DNA of 62,500 nucleotides from Symbiodinium natans (lineage: Eukaryota > Sar > Dinophyceae > Suessiales > Symbiodiniaceae), in the NCBI GenBank assembly GCA_905221605.1, contig CAJNDS010002220.1, positions 12,501 through 75,000 of the forward strand, in the 5' to 3' direction. Under the pieces are notes generated by a model. The model was not told where the DNA came from, did no database searches, and worked only from the letters and a program-made list of their open reading frames with translations. The position numbers and the translations under genes are program-made. Below, piece after piece: positions 10,318 through 21,930 of this stretch. Numbering within the stretch: the first letter of the stretch is position 1; each line of letters starts with the position of its first letter.

Positions 10318-12476
10318 GAGACAGAGAGAAAGGGAGAGAGCGACTATGATACGGGCAGGCGATGATGCTGGGGGGTTCGCCCCCAAGCCCCTAGAAAGAA
10401 AGAAAGAAAGCGACTATGATCACAACGGTGCGCAGGACACCCAGGCCGAGGGACGAACGAGAGGGAGAGAGGGTGAGAGGGTGAGAGGGAGAGAGGGAGA
10501 GAGGGAGAGTCGCGCAACGGCTCAAGCTTGAGCTTGAAGCTTTTAACCCAGCATCTGACTTGCAGCTGTGCAGGCTTGCTTACACTCCTGAGCGAAAATT
10601 TAGGAGCTTTCAAGTTCCTGCCACAAGTTTTCACGTCCTTGTGCAGAGTTTGGGGTTTGAGGTTTGGGGTTTCGGGCCCTGGGTTCCATTTATGCAGCGG
10701 CCCGGCTCCAAGAACACAAGGAGACCCCAACCTTGAGCCCTGAACTTTAGGCCCAACCACCAAACCTGTTTAGGGTTGAGGGTGGTCCTTGAAACATGAA
10801 GCCCTTTTCTCCACTCTAGTTCCTTTGTTGGGGTACCTGATCATACTTTTTAATCCTTTAGGCGCTATCCCTTCATGCGTTCATCCGACGAACCTTGAAC
10901 CCTTTACACTGCAAATCCCAGGCAGCTCCTTCTTTGGCCTTTGCCAAGGAGACAGCGGAGCCAATGCGAGAACAAAAGCCAAACGGAGTTTAGGCTTGAA
11001 GGTTTGTTCATGTCGGGTGTTTCCCAAAGTATGGGTACCCTTACTGTGCCCCAAAGTACGCTAACCCTCTTTCTTGCAACCGCCAAGAAGGGTACCCATT
11101 TTTTTCAGATGTGAACATGTGTTGCGCCTATTCTTCGTGTCTACATCAAGACAAGACGAGACGAGACAAGACAAGCCGATACAAGACAATGCAACATAGA
11201 CATACATGTGTGCATACATATATATATATATACATATATACACACGGCTTGGGGTTGAGAGACCTGGGCTGTTGCTTCAGGGGCTTTGGGGGAGTTGCTC
11301 GGAGCAGGGAGGTCCCTTGCAGCCCTGCACCCTCATGCCCACTGCAAGGATCTTCCAGGAGAGGAGGTGGTGTTGAATTGAGGGTTGAGAGTGGCACAGT
11401 CATCGCAGCTGTGGGGTCTGTTCAGTCTGACTCTCGGTCGGCGGGAGCTGTCCTTTGGGTTGTGGATGGACGTTCATGCATGATTCCGGGCCCCAAACAA
11501 GCGGCCCAGACCTTGGGTCAACTCGAAACCGCGGGGCATCTGGACACCGTCAGCTGACAGGGTGGCAGGTAGTGCTTGGATACCTACTGCCCTGATTCAT
11601 GAACAGTCAGTATTATAAAGCCTATTGCCAGCTTTTCTCAGGGATTTCTGCATTTGGTGCGTGACGAGGCGTTTGCCTCTTCTGCGTTTCTGCTGGGCAG
11701 CTGCACGACAGCAAGCACACGCACACAATGCACCGCCGACGACTCTAAACCCCAAAACCCTAAATCCTAAATCCACCATGCGCGCGGCGAAAGCTGCCCC
11801 CAGCCTCCAACTGATTCAACTGATGCCAGCCAACCCATCAAACCGCGAGAGAAAGCAAGTTGACAAGTCAAAATCTGGTTTCAGTGCAGATGGCCTCTAT
11901 GCCCTACATCTTGCAGCTAGATAGGCCCTCGTTGCTAGCAAGCCACGGTGCGCTGCTGCATGGTAGCTGTGCTCTTCCTTCTTGCCTTTGCTGCCACCGG
12001 CAGCTCACTTAGCCAGGCGCGCGCATGTTCCCAAATCCAGAACCCGACTCAAGGCCGACAGCACTACATTCCCTCAGTTCAGGCACCCGAGCCCTAAATC
12101 CTGACCACTGAACCTCAAAAGCTCTATGCCCGAACGCCTGCACTCTCGCCTCCGGTGCATGTGTTTAGTTGCATCTTCTGCCTAGAGGCATGCGATTAGG
12201 TTTTAGACTTTTTGGGGGGGGGCGGGGGGGGCGGGGGGGGGAGGGGTCAGGGCTTTGTGGATAAGGAGGGGGGCTGTAAACCTTAAAATGCCCGAAGCCC
12301 TCAAACCCTTGAACCAAAAATGTCGTTCGCAGCCTTGGGCCCTTTATGCCTTTACGCCCTACCGACCCTAATCCCTACACCCCCTTAAACCCTTAAACCC
12401 TTAAAAGCCCTTCAGCGCTTACTGTAGTTCTTCAGCCCCAGTCCCTTAGGCCAGAAGCCTGCCAGAGGCATCTGCC
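10162..12476. other. Intergenic interval with purine microsatellites
   Basis: This interval separates the stop of the unknown gene from the methyltransferase start. It holds (GA)n at about 10273-10325, GGGAGA runs at 10455-10510, and a TATATA tract at about 11215-11245 next to repeated GACAAGACGAGAC motifs (11148-11190). A poly-G tract interrupted by C lies at about 12210-12245. Heptamer blocks occur at 10200-10250 (G-rich), 11740-11775 and 12290-12440 (C-rich). An open frame from ATG 11779 (MRAAKAAPSLQLIQLMPANP, stop near 11922) has no splice or family support. Confidence 0.5.
10273..10510 (+). repeat. GA-rich microsatellite cluster
   Basis: About 26 GA dinucleotides are followed by mixed AGAGA, GAAAG and GGGAGA runs. 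The motif GCGACTATGAT occurs twice within it (about 10339 and 10409), which suggests local duplication. The Arg/Glu-rich ORF over it is an artefact of the repeat. Confidence 0.9.
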
Positions 12477-13326
12477 ATGTCTGACTCCTCGGCCGACGCG
12501 CCGACGCGAGTCCGCGAGAGCGGCATGCCCCCAGCTGCTCAGCCGGATGTCGGCTCGGGATGTTTGGGCTTAGTGGGTTTTAGGGTTTAGTGGGTTTTGA
12601 GGGTTTTGGGTTTATTGGGTTTATGGCTTAGGGTTACCTATATATGGTTTAGTAGGATTATTGGGCTTGCCCTAGCCTTTTCTTGCATCGAACTTCGATG
12701 TTGCGTGGCTCCATCGGTTGCTCAGTCGATTGTGCGTTGTTGCGGGCTGTGTGTTGTGGACGTTTTGTTGAGGCGCTTAGCGGCCTGTCCAAAATTATCC
12801 AAGGGTCCCGCCGCTCACCTACGCATGTACGTCATGTACATGTATTCAAAAACAAGTCATCACACTCCTACTGGTGCCTCCCCTTCTCCAAGTCGCATAC
12901 GATCCCTCAAGCGGTTCTCGTGCCAAACCCCACAGCCTACATCTGAGCCCTCCGGGAGTCTTCATGCAAGGGCGAATGCATGAACGACTCAGCATTGCTC
13001 GGATTTAGGGTTTGGGGGGGGGGGGGGGGGGGGGGGGGGGTTGAAGCCCCCTAATTCCTCGTTTCCTTCCTAAAACACCACGTCACTACGTATTCAATCT
13101 TGAGCATGAGGAAGGCTTTGGGAGCCTTACATAGTGTCAGGGAACATAGGGTTACCTACCCTACTAAGGCCCCTCTCTCCAGAGGAGCCTTTAAATATAC
13201 CCCCTCATAGTGCTTAGAATTTAGGGTTTGGGGGCTGAACCCTAAACCCGAAACGCCCTAAACGAGGTCGAGCTATGGGAGACCTTGGTCGACGCGGAGA
13301 GAATGCTTCTTGGCTCGGTGGGCGGG

Positions 13327-13362
<36 letters not shown>

Positions 13363-14819
13363 TTCGTGCTCTGTCGGAGTGCGTTTTGCGGTATAAAGCT
13401 TGTCAAAGGATGAAGACTCGTAACCCCTAAGGTTGTACCTCTACAGGTTCCCCTTAATGTACTCCTAAGATCCCTTATACTACCTTAAGGATCTCTGAAA
13501 AGGGTGCCCAAAACCCAAGGGTGCACCCTCAAGGGTCCAAGGTACAACCCTTTTAGTTTAGGGGTTGTGCTTGGCACTTGGCTTGTGCATCCACAAGTTC
13601 CCAGTCAGTTGCCTAAACCATACCTGTGACTCCCAAACCCTACAAAACAGTAGGTTACAACCCCGAAATAAAGGTCATATGTCCCCTAATATAGTAGGTA
13701 AATGGAGCCCCAGGTATAACTTGAACCCGAAGCAAGTTTTCAAGACGTGCCTCCAAACCCTTATCCCTAAACCCTGAAACCCTGAAAGACAAAACGCACA
13801 TCCGGAGAGCAGAATAGCAACGGTACTGATCACCTGACGGCCAATTTGCTTGATCCTATATATATATATATACAGTGACCCTGACCTGATTGTGACTTCT
13901 GATGCTCTGATAAAGAGGAGAGAAAGGGAGGCCGTGATGTAGAAGAATCTCTCTGAATTGCTCAAATTTTGCTCGAATTCGAGAACCGTGAGCCCCCTAC
14001 GCCACCCCTCCCCCCCCCCCGAAGCCCTAAGCCCAAGACCCCTCTAAACCCTAAACCCCAGGTCAAGATGTTTAGGTTTGAGGGTTTAGGGCTTAGGGTG
14101 TATAACGCTATATACGTTCATAAGATTTAGGGTTCAGGGTTTTGAAAACTACCCAACACTAAAACAGAAGGAGCTTCCGGGGTACCTGGTTGTCCCAGAT
14201 TCTGGCTTTAGGGTTTAGCGATTAGGTTCACGCCGCTGGCTTTTTTTAGGGTGCTTAGGATTCGGTGTTTGGATTTGGGGTTTAGGGCTCTGGATTTGGA
14301 AGGCTTTGGGGTCATGCGCTTGAATAACTTGGGGTTAGAGCCCCAGGGCTTAAGCCCACACTGCATCCCAAACCTCTGCATACCCCAAATCCTCCAACCA
14401 GCGAAATCCTAAACCCCATAACCCAACAATAAACCCTATAAACGCTATCCCTCTAAACCCTGTAAACCCTTTAAGCCCCCTTTAAACCCTGCATACCCCA
14501 AACCCGGAACTGCTGCAGTCCGGAGGGCTTCCCCAAACGTCTCAGGCTGGACTCTTTAGGCTTCTCCTCCGGCTGCCACCGGAAGGCAGAGCTCCCCAGG
14601 GGCTTCCTTTTAAGGGCTTTTAGAGCTTCAGGGTTTAGGGTGTAGGGTTTAGGGTCCCACGGTTATAGAGACGCCAGGAAGTCGTATCCTGCTTTGGCTT
14701 CCGTTTCAGTATGCTCGGGCTGCGGCGCATGGACAAGACTGATCTCGGCAGATTATTTTTACCCCTCCCCCCTCCCTCCCTCCCTCCTTCCCTCCCTCCC
14801 TCCCTCCTTCCCTTCCTCC

Positions 14820-14852
<33 letters not shown>

Positions 14853-17800
14853 GCTCGCTCGTCTCGTCAACTTTGCAACTCAGGGTTATATGATGCGCCT
14901 TGATGTGGCTGGCAGTAGGATTTGGCAGAGGATCCGATTCGGGGCTCAGTGAGTTCGCCAAGGTTCACCCGAAGCACCAAACTTGAAGCCTGAACTCGGG
15001 TAGGGGGGGTCGGGGTCCCAAATGCTCCTTGCAACCCTAAACCCGAAACCCGAAACCCTATTATAAACCCTGAACTTAATGCGTTGGTCTTGGCAGGTCG
15101 TGGAGCTGGGCTGCGGCTACGGAACCATCACCGTTCCGGCCGCCATGGGGGGGGGGGGCGGGTTTAGGGTTTAGGGTTTAGGGTTTAGGGTGTAGGGTTG
15201 CAAGGAGTCGGCTGTAAGTAATGTGAGAACCTTCCCCTTATACTAATAGTCCTTAATATAGGTACGCTAATTTCTAGGGGGTGCTAGAATCCCTATCAAG
15301 GACTGTTAGTATAACGGGGAACATCCCCAATGAGAACTTTAACTTCTGTAGTCAAGGGTATAAGGGTGTAGGGTTGCTGGAGGCATGGGAGACGAAGGTT
15401 TCACTACCCTGCACTCCTTGAATTCTGTCAGGATCCTGTACTCCTTGAAGTCTGTCAGGGCTTAGTTCTTAGTGTTCAGGGCAGGGGGCTCTAATCTGTA
15501 AACACTTCCAGCACGGACAAGGCAAACTCTGAGGACGAGAATTGCACAAGTAAACCACAAACCCTAAGCCCTAAACCTAAACCCCATTCCATGCCAACAC
15601 TACAAACCCCAAAACTACATCCAACCCTACAAATCTAGAAACCCTGAGCCATATGTCAAGCTCCCTGAAACGTTGCAACGCGCCCGTTTCAAGTGGCAGG
15701 TGGCCCGGCGATGCCAGGCACTGCAAACTTTCGACATAGACCCGGCCATGGTGGTGAGGACCGAGAAGCGCGACTTGGCGTTGACTCATGTCTGGGGGGG
15801 GGGGGGGGTTCCGAAGGTTAGGAGGGGGGGGGGGGGGGGGGGCGGTTCTAATTGGGGGTCCTTGCTATAAGGGGCTCCTACTGTTTGTGGAACCTGTTTT
15901 TGGGGGTCCCTTATGTTGGTAAATCCCCCCATATCTGTTGGGGGTTGGAGGTTTTCTCCATTTCCCCGACAGCTTTTTCTGGGCTACACCGGCTATACCT
16001 ACTTAAAAATAGCTGCCACACTACAGAATGCCAAGTGCCTGGGAATAGCCTTCCCTTGTTTTCAGGGTTGGGATCCCGTACACAAAATGAAGAACTGCGG
16101 AAGGGTTGGGATCCCGTACACAAAATGAAGAACTGCGGACGGAACCCAGGAGTCCCAACTGCTCCTGCCCTTAAGAAACCCTGAAGCCCGCTGTCACTGT
16201 AAGGTTGAGGGTTCAGGGTTGAGGGTTTAGGGTTGTTGCTTGGGGTGCTGCAGGAGGCGTGGCTGCAGGATTCACGGCTCTTGGCCTGGAGGGGATACAT
16301 CAACTGATGCAGCCGGAGCTCCAATGCCTGGCCTACCTTTCACATCAGCGGCTGGCAGCAGATTTGCGCTCATTGGGTTGTAACAAAGCTACAACTAACC
16401 CTTAAGACCCCAATCTTGGGACGGCGACGGCATCACCACCTTCATCAAGCCTGCAGGGGCCGGCAAAGGACGTCATGCCGCTGCTGAGCCATGGAGCCCG
16501 CAACTCTGCGAGGAGGGGGGGGACAGCTTCCTCTAAGAGCGTTTCTTCTTCTCCTGAGTTTGATCTAAACGCCGGTGCAGATGCGGCCGCGCCTGGTTTG
16601 TTGCAGTCACGGCAGTCGCGTTTCTTTGCGATGGCAGGATGCCATTGCAAAGGCCGTGCGCTCGCAGGAACTATGGAGGGCGGAGGTGGCAGGAACCCTA
16701 CACCCTGGAACCCTGTTGCCCTAAATCCTAAACCCTAAACCCCAGGAGAATCAGCTAATCCCCCGAAGCCTAGACTACCCTAAATCCTAGAAGCCTAAAA
16801 CAAGGTTTGGGGTGCAGGGCTTCGGAGCCCTAAGCCCAAGCAGCTCTAAAACCCTAAAGCCCGACAACAAGGCCTGCGGGGCGCTGGGCTTTCGAACGTG
16901 AACGCCCAGGCTCCCGCAGTTCTACATCATCACTCTTCTTATTATTACCAGTATTAACAGTTGTGTTCTGTGTTTTTTCGCTTCATTATGTATGTATGTT
17001 TCTGGTGAGGGGCTGAGGTTTTTTTGGGTTGCGTTGTTTTTGCTTCAGTTTGAGGCCTTCAGGGTTTATAGAGCCTAGGGATGGTCGTATGGTTTGACGT
17101 TGAGTCTGGGTGTCGTTTATAGGGCTTCAGCATAGGGCTGTGTACGTATGGCTCTTGTGTCAGGGTTTGTTGGGGATCTTCTTGTCTGGGCTTCGGGGTT
17201 TTGGACGTCAGGGTTTCGGTTTTTATGGCTTCATGGCTTTGAGCTTGAGGGTTTGGGATTTAGGGTTTCTGTCAGCTTCAGGGCATAGAGCGTAGCGGTT
17301 GTAGGGTTTCATGGTTTTGGGCTTCAACAAGTTTAGAGTTTCAAGTTTCAAGGTTAAGGGTTTCAAGTTCTGGGGCTTCATGGTTCTAGGGTTTCGTGGT
17401 TGCATGCCTGGTCTTTAAGGTTCAGGGCCTGGCTACAAAGAGCCTGTGCGAATGTAATTATCGCGAGATCTGCTTTCAGAAGCGCTGACACAAACAAGAG
17501 AGACTCCTTAATAAAAAATGTCCTGTATAAAAGTCATTTCGGGTGATAAGGGCGTAGAGATGAAACCCTAAACCCCTCTTCAAGGCTCTGTCTCTGCTTC
17601 TTTCTACGGAGTTGATAAGAGGCAGACCTTTTGAGTGGCGGAGTTCGCGCAGGTTCTTGGTAGCCAAGAAGATGACTGGGCTCGCAAATCAATCTTCCCA
17701 AAAAGCGTCGACCAGACCTTGCCAAGCATCCGTTAAGCTTCAGACCCACGCACACAGGGTTTGCGGGTTTCGCTGTAGGTGTTTCTCAGGGCCTTCAAAG

Positions 17801-20783
17801 CCTCCTGCGCCTCCTAAGATACTTTCGCAACCCTTAGCACCCCCCAAGATCCCGCTGAAGGCCGCAAACCCCCAAAAGCCTAAACCCCTCAACGCGCTCC
17901 AGGTCCGGGATGTGGTCGCCAACGGGTATGGCCTGGAGGATGGCTCAGCGGACGCGGTGCTGCTGATGAACATCCTCCACTGTGAGGCTGGGGAGTGTTT
18001 AGGGGCTCGAGGGCAAGGGCTGGAGGGCTTGGGGGTAGGGGCTTCAGGGTTAGTTTAGGGGCTCTTGGGTGTGGGGCTAGGGGCTTTCGGTTTATTTCGG
18101 TCTTAAGTTTAGGGTTGCTAGGGCTTTGAGGTCATTCGGGGTTTAAGTTTCGGGTTGGGGCTTTTGCGCTATATCCAATTTAGGTTATTATTTGAAGTTA
18201 TTTAGGGTGTTTGGGGCTTAATGTTGACCTCCAAATAATGACCCCCCCCCCCCGTCTCAATTGAACCCTACAAACCCCATAAACCCTATAAACCCTCTGA
18301 ACCCCAGAAACCCTGTAACCCTATCAACCCTATAAGCCCCATAGACCCTATGAACCCCATAGGAGCCCGTCAAGATGCTGCGGCAAGCGGCCGCGCTTTT
18401 GGTGGACCGCGGCATGGTCTATGCGAGTCACTGGAGGCTTGGGGGGGGGCGGGGAGGGGTTTCAGGGTTTTGTGGTGGTTTAAGGGCTTAGGGGTTTCGA
18501 GTGGTTTCGAGTGGTTTAAGGGCTTAGGGGTTTCGAGTTCGGTTTAGGGTTTAGGGATGTTTAGGGCTTATGTTTGGAGATCGGTTTTGGGTGGCGAGGG
18601 GTGGAATGAAGCGGAGGCTCACTTCTCCGCACTCCGCGCAAGCACAGCGACGTTCCCGGCGTTGGGCATTGCTTCCACAAGTGGCCGCAAATTGCATTCA
18701 AGAATTTCGGGTTTGGGCGCCGTCAGGGGCTTATCACGACCCGGCAGCGAGAAATGGCCATAAATGTCCTCCACGCCCACGTGGTCCCCATCCCGCCCTT
18801 CCTCCCATCCCCCATTCCTCCACATATTCCCTCCCCCCATTCCTCCACTTCCCTCCCCTCCTCTTGCCGCACAGGGGAAATAATGAGGGGATAATGCTGG
18901 TAGTTTTCCTTGGCTCTGGCATGATCCTTGAGATGACAGCTTCAGCGGAGAACAAGAGACGTCCCTCCCAAGCACGGGACGCTGGCGGTTCAAAGGCCCT
19001 GTGCTCGGCTGTCTGAGAGGGAGGCCTCGGGCTTTAGGGTTTAGGGTGTAGGGTTTAAAGGTTTAGTAAGTTTCGTCATCCGAATGTTAGATAGCGGTAT
19101 GCAGCTGGTGGGTTTCACTGGGGGGGGGGGGGAGTAGTGATGTACCGAGACCATGCAGGTATGATTTCTGCAGCAGCATCGGGCACTGCCACCTATGTAG
19201 CCTTCCCTGTCTGGCCAATGTTCTATATTGATTGGCTTGCAGTTCGTCAACTCTAACCCCGAAACCCTGAAGCTTCCACTCCTTTCGCATGCCGCAAGGT
19301 ACGACGAAACCACGCCGCGGGGTCCACCCATGGCCATCCGGCCTCGCCGGAACGCCCGGCGAGGGTCAAGCAAGCTGATCCCGAAACACTAGTCCTACAC
19401 TCCAACAGCGGTCCTAGACCTTTCTAACATATGTGTGGTGCAGGGAGGGTTTCGGATATTGGTTTCTTCAGCGTACCCCCCTTCCCTGATTCAAAGGGAC
19501 TGCTTCTGGGGATTTCGTTTTAAGAGCAGCAGGTTTTCAAATGGCGAGGGTGCATGTAGGTTGTAGGAGTTGGAGATTCATTCATGCGTACTTAGAAGCA
19601 GAGCTATAGGCTACAAGTAAGACAACCTGTACACTAGCCCTGCTTGAGAGCCCACTTATAACTCCGTGACCCTGCCAGCAGAGCCTCAGGTCCAGAGCAG
19701 CTCAAGCAGTGGGCCACGGAAACAGGCAACACAGAACCCTGATAGCGGCCCGAGCCCTGAACCCCCCGGACCCTCGACTCCAGGCTTCCCACTGTGGGGG
19801 CTTATCTTGCTTTGTGAAGGGGGTGAGGTTCCCCTATACACCCCGTTCGATACAAGGTGGACCCCTTGTATAGGTTCCCGGCACTTGGGGAATTCACTGT
19901 TCACTGCTTCGATAGAGGTGGCCTGGGGGGCCTCAATCCTAGCCGCCTAAGCCCTGTCCCGAATCCCTACGCCAAAACCCTGAGCCCCAAGGCAGTCCCT
20001 TAATCCAAGGCCTCCGTTGCGTGCTGACATCGCTAGTATTCCAGGATGCCCCGTAGTACCCCTGATTGCCTTTGAGTAAAGATAGGACCCCTCTGCCCAC
20101 CATCACCCAGCACCCGTCAGCATGGTCATGCAGAAAAACAGCCAAGCCGACCTCAAATCAGAGTCTTGCTCCTAACTCTTCAGCCCTCCGCCCTGAATCC
20201 CCGAAACAACCGTAAACCCTAAACCCTAGCCCAAGCACAAAAACCCTAAAGTTTCCCCAAAGACACTACCTGGCGTGCAGGCCTGCTGGAGGTGCGAACC
20301 ATGCCACGTGATGGAATTTGTCAGGGCTTCAGGTTTGGGGGGCTGTGGGTCCTATACCCTGCACCCGAAAACGGGTTTTTGATTTCGGTTCAGAGAAGGA
20401 GCACCCGAAACCCTAGACTTAAGTTGTGCGAGCACAGAGGTGTAAAAGGGACCGTTGAAGGTTGGGTAGGGCGTAGGGTTTGTGGGTTGTCGGTTGGGGG
20501 GAGGCCTTGTGCTTTAGGGATTATATGGTTTCGGGTTCGGGGTTGTGGGGCCCGCTTGAGGCCCTGAACCTGACTCCTGCATGACCCATCCATAGCAGGG
20601 GCACATGCAACAAGCCGTTTCAGCCCTTGAACCGACGAAAAAGTCCACATTAACACCCGAAAAGCCCGGACAAAGCCCTGAACCGGTTTGGAGGTGGCCA
20701 AGGGACCTGTGGATTGTCCCCCATGGCACTACGGCTGGACCTTCCGACGCGTGGCGCAACGCGTCGCCCGCCTAAGGCGCTGA
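12477..20783 (+). CDS. Class I SAM-dependent methyltransferase, about 11 exons
   Basis: Exons: 12477-12548 (ATG), 13267-13317, 14519-14545 (weakest), 15097-15141, 15700-15789, 17903-17986, 18363-18436, 19299-19345, 19690-19725, 20281 to about 20309, and about 20703-20783 (TGA). All phases agree. The protein is about 210 residues. Motif I, VVELGCGYGTITVPA, binds SAM. FDIDPAMVVRTEKRD carries the acidic residue expected to bind the ribose (motif II). DVVANGYGLEDGSADAVLLM and NILHCE form the motif IV region. The C-terminal half has HW(R)YDETTPRGPPMAIRP, then PEQLKQWATETG, and ends near CPPWHYGWTF. From memory this matches a bacterial-type family with TPRGP..IRPRPEQ; the substrate is unknown. Donors are GT (12549, 13318, 15790), GC (14546, 15142, 17987, 18437, 19346, 19726) and probably GA (20310). 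Introns average about 700 bp and open G-rich and end C-rich. Confidence 0.85.
13013..13361 (+). repeat. Poly-G runs inside the first methyltransferase introns
   Basis: Runs of about 28 G (from 13013) and more than 30 G (13328-13360) lie in introns 1 and 2. The second begins about 10 bp after the donor at 13318. Confidence 0.9.
13429..13558. mobile_element. Short inverted-repeat element (MITE-like)
   Basis: CTAAGGTTGTACCT at the left is mirrored by AGGTACAACCCTTTTAG at the right, with about 100 bp between. It lies in intron 2 of the methyltransferase gene and has no ORF. Confidence 0.5.
14762..14862 (+). repeat. Pyrimidine microsatellite (CCCT)n and (CT)n
   Basis: CTCCCTCCCTCC repeats pass into TCTCTCTC. 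The Ser/Leu/Pro-rich and Arg/Glu-rich ORFs on the two strands here are repeat artefacts. It lies in the intron before the SAM-motif exon. Confidence 0.95.
15226..15327. mobile_element. MITE-like element, copy 1 of a four-copy family
   Basis: The ends are inverted: CCCCTTATACTAATAGTCCTT at the left against AAGGACTGTTAGTATAACGG at the right. The right end finishes GGGGAACATCCCC. Related copies lie at 28344, 54098 and 58581. This copy is the most diverged at its left end and sits in a methyltransferase intron. Confidence 0.8.
16065..16138 (+). repeat. 38 bp tandem duplication
   Basis: A unit beginning GGGTTGGGATCCCGTACACA and ending AAGAACTGCGGAA occurs twice head to tail with almost no change. 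It lies in the long methyltransferase intron between 15789 and 17903. Confidence 0.95.
16245..17900 (+). other. Long intron of the methyltransferase gene; open stretches not assigned
   Basis: The 15790-17902 intron is the longest of this gene. It contains open stretches with protein-like composition (for example LGLEGIHQLMQPELQCLAYL near 16290), but the exons on either side already join in phase and fit the family without them. Heptamer blocks lie at 16200-16240, 17030-17420 (G-rich) and 16690-16800, 17820-17890 (C-rich). Confidence 0.45.
18477..18545 (+). repeat. Short tandem duplication in a G-rich intron start
   Basis: GGTTTAAGGGCTTAGGGG followed by TTTCGAGT occurs twice, separated by an extra GGTTTCGAGT. 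It shows heptamer-derived sequence being duplicated locally just after a methyltransferase exon. Confidence 0.8.
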
Positions 20784-21010
20784 AGCCGAAGCTGTAGGCC
20801 TGACGGCGTTGGGATTCAGGTTTAAAGGTGTCAGGCTTAGGAGTGTAAGGCTTTAGTCTTTGGATCCATGGGACTACTAACAGGTCGTTTTTGGTGCCCG
20901 AACTGAGATTAGCATGGTCCAGGGTTTACGGTAGACGTTTTTGGGGGTGCACTAGTCCACGAAGATGCAATAGTCACGATCGGATCTATAACACTGAAGG
21001 GTTCATGTGG

Positions 21011-21110
21011 TCTCTACATCGTGGCCCCTACTCAAGGTACCTGAATACAAGGGGCCGTAGACTCTACATCGTGGACCCTACTCAAGGTACCTGAATACAA
21101 GGGGCCGTAG
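21011..21110 (+). repeat. 49-50 bp tandem duplication
   Basis: Two head-to-tail copies share CTACATCGTGG, CCCTACTCAAGGTACCTG and AATACAAGGGGCCGTAGA, with about one substitution. Confidence 0.9.
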
Positions 21111-21501
21111 ACACAAACGGACCCTAGTTCGGGGAACCTGGCCCCATCTGAAGCATCAACGCTTTGAACGGATGATCTCGTGTGATGTGATTCCCATAAG
21201 TTGCTTCGCCGCAGCAATCAGCCTTTCTACTACAATGGACCCATTTAGTCTAAATGGGTGAATGCATCAACTAGGATCCCCAAACCCCGAAACCCCTCGA
21301 CCCCGACACCCTAACCTCAAGATATTCAGTTTCGGCTGCCATCGCATGTGCTTTTCCAGCGTTACGCGTGCCGGGGAGTCTGACTTGCGCCTCCACGTCC
21401 TACTTGCGGGTTTCAGGTGTATGGTTTAGGGTCACAGGGTTTAGGGTGCAAGGGTCGGCGTGGGGGGGGGGGGGGGGGGAGGCGTGGGGGGTTGATGTGA
21501 T

Positions 21502-21930
21502 TTGTGTTTCAGGGTGGTTCAGAGCAACCTAGCAGCGACCTTGCCACCCCTTTGCCACCCCTTGCCCCCCGCCCCGCCCGCACCCCGACAGGGATACAGG
21601 GATGGAAAAGTGGGGTGGGGTTATGCGCCCAATTGCTTGAAAGGGCAGCTTGTTCACGCTCTCCGGATGATACGCTACGCACACGCCACACCAGAAGATT
21701 TTCCAATTTTCAGCTGGCGTAGCCACTTGTGGCCGCAGCCCTGCGACATAAAAGTCAGATTCGCACATCTGCATGGCAAGTACATGAAATATTCATCGAG
21801 TGGAATTATCCTTGAGATTCCCACAAAGCATTGCTACATGTCGAACCGAACATCGGCAGGCACAGCGTGGAAAGCCCGGACGTCAGCAGTTAGTACGAAC
21901 CCTTTTTTGAACCCCAACCCTAAGCTTTAA
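21502..21930 (+). CDS. Open reading frame of 142 codons, unrecognised
   Basis: The frame runs from ATG 21502 to TAA 21928-21930. The N-terminal third is Pro/Ala-rich over a C-rich stretch. The rest has more even composition (ATPEDFPIFSWRSHLWPQPC, then a Lys/Tyr/Ser-rich part). It has no heptamers or obvious introns, so it could be a retrocopied gene remnant or chance. No family is recognised. Confidence 0.25.
   Translation: MCFRVVQSNLAATLPPLCHPLPPAPPAPRQGYRDGKVGWGYAPNCLKGQLVHALRMIRYAHATPEDFPIFSWRSHLWPQPCDIKVRFAHLHGKYMKYSSSGIILEIPTKHCYMSNRTSAGTAWKARTSAVSTNPFLNPNPKL

Noticed and set aside
14635-14961. 108-codon Arg/Glu/Gly-rich minus-strand ORF
   Set aside because: Produced by the CT/CCCT microsatellite.
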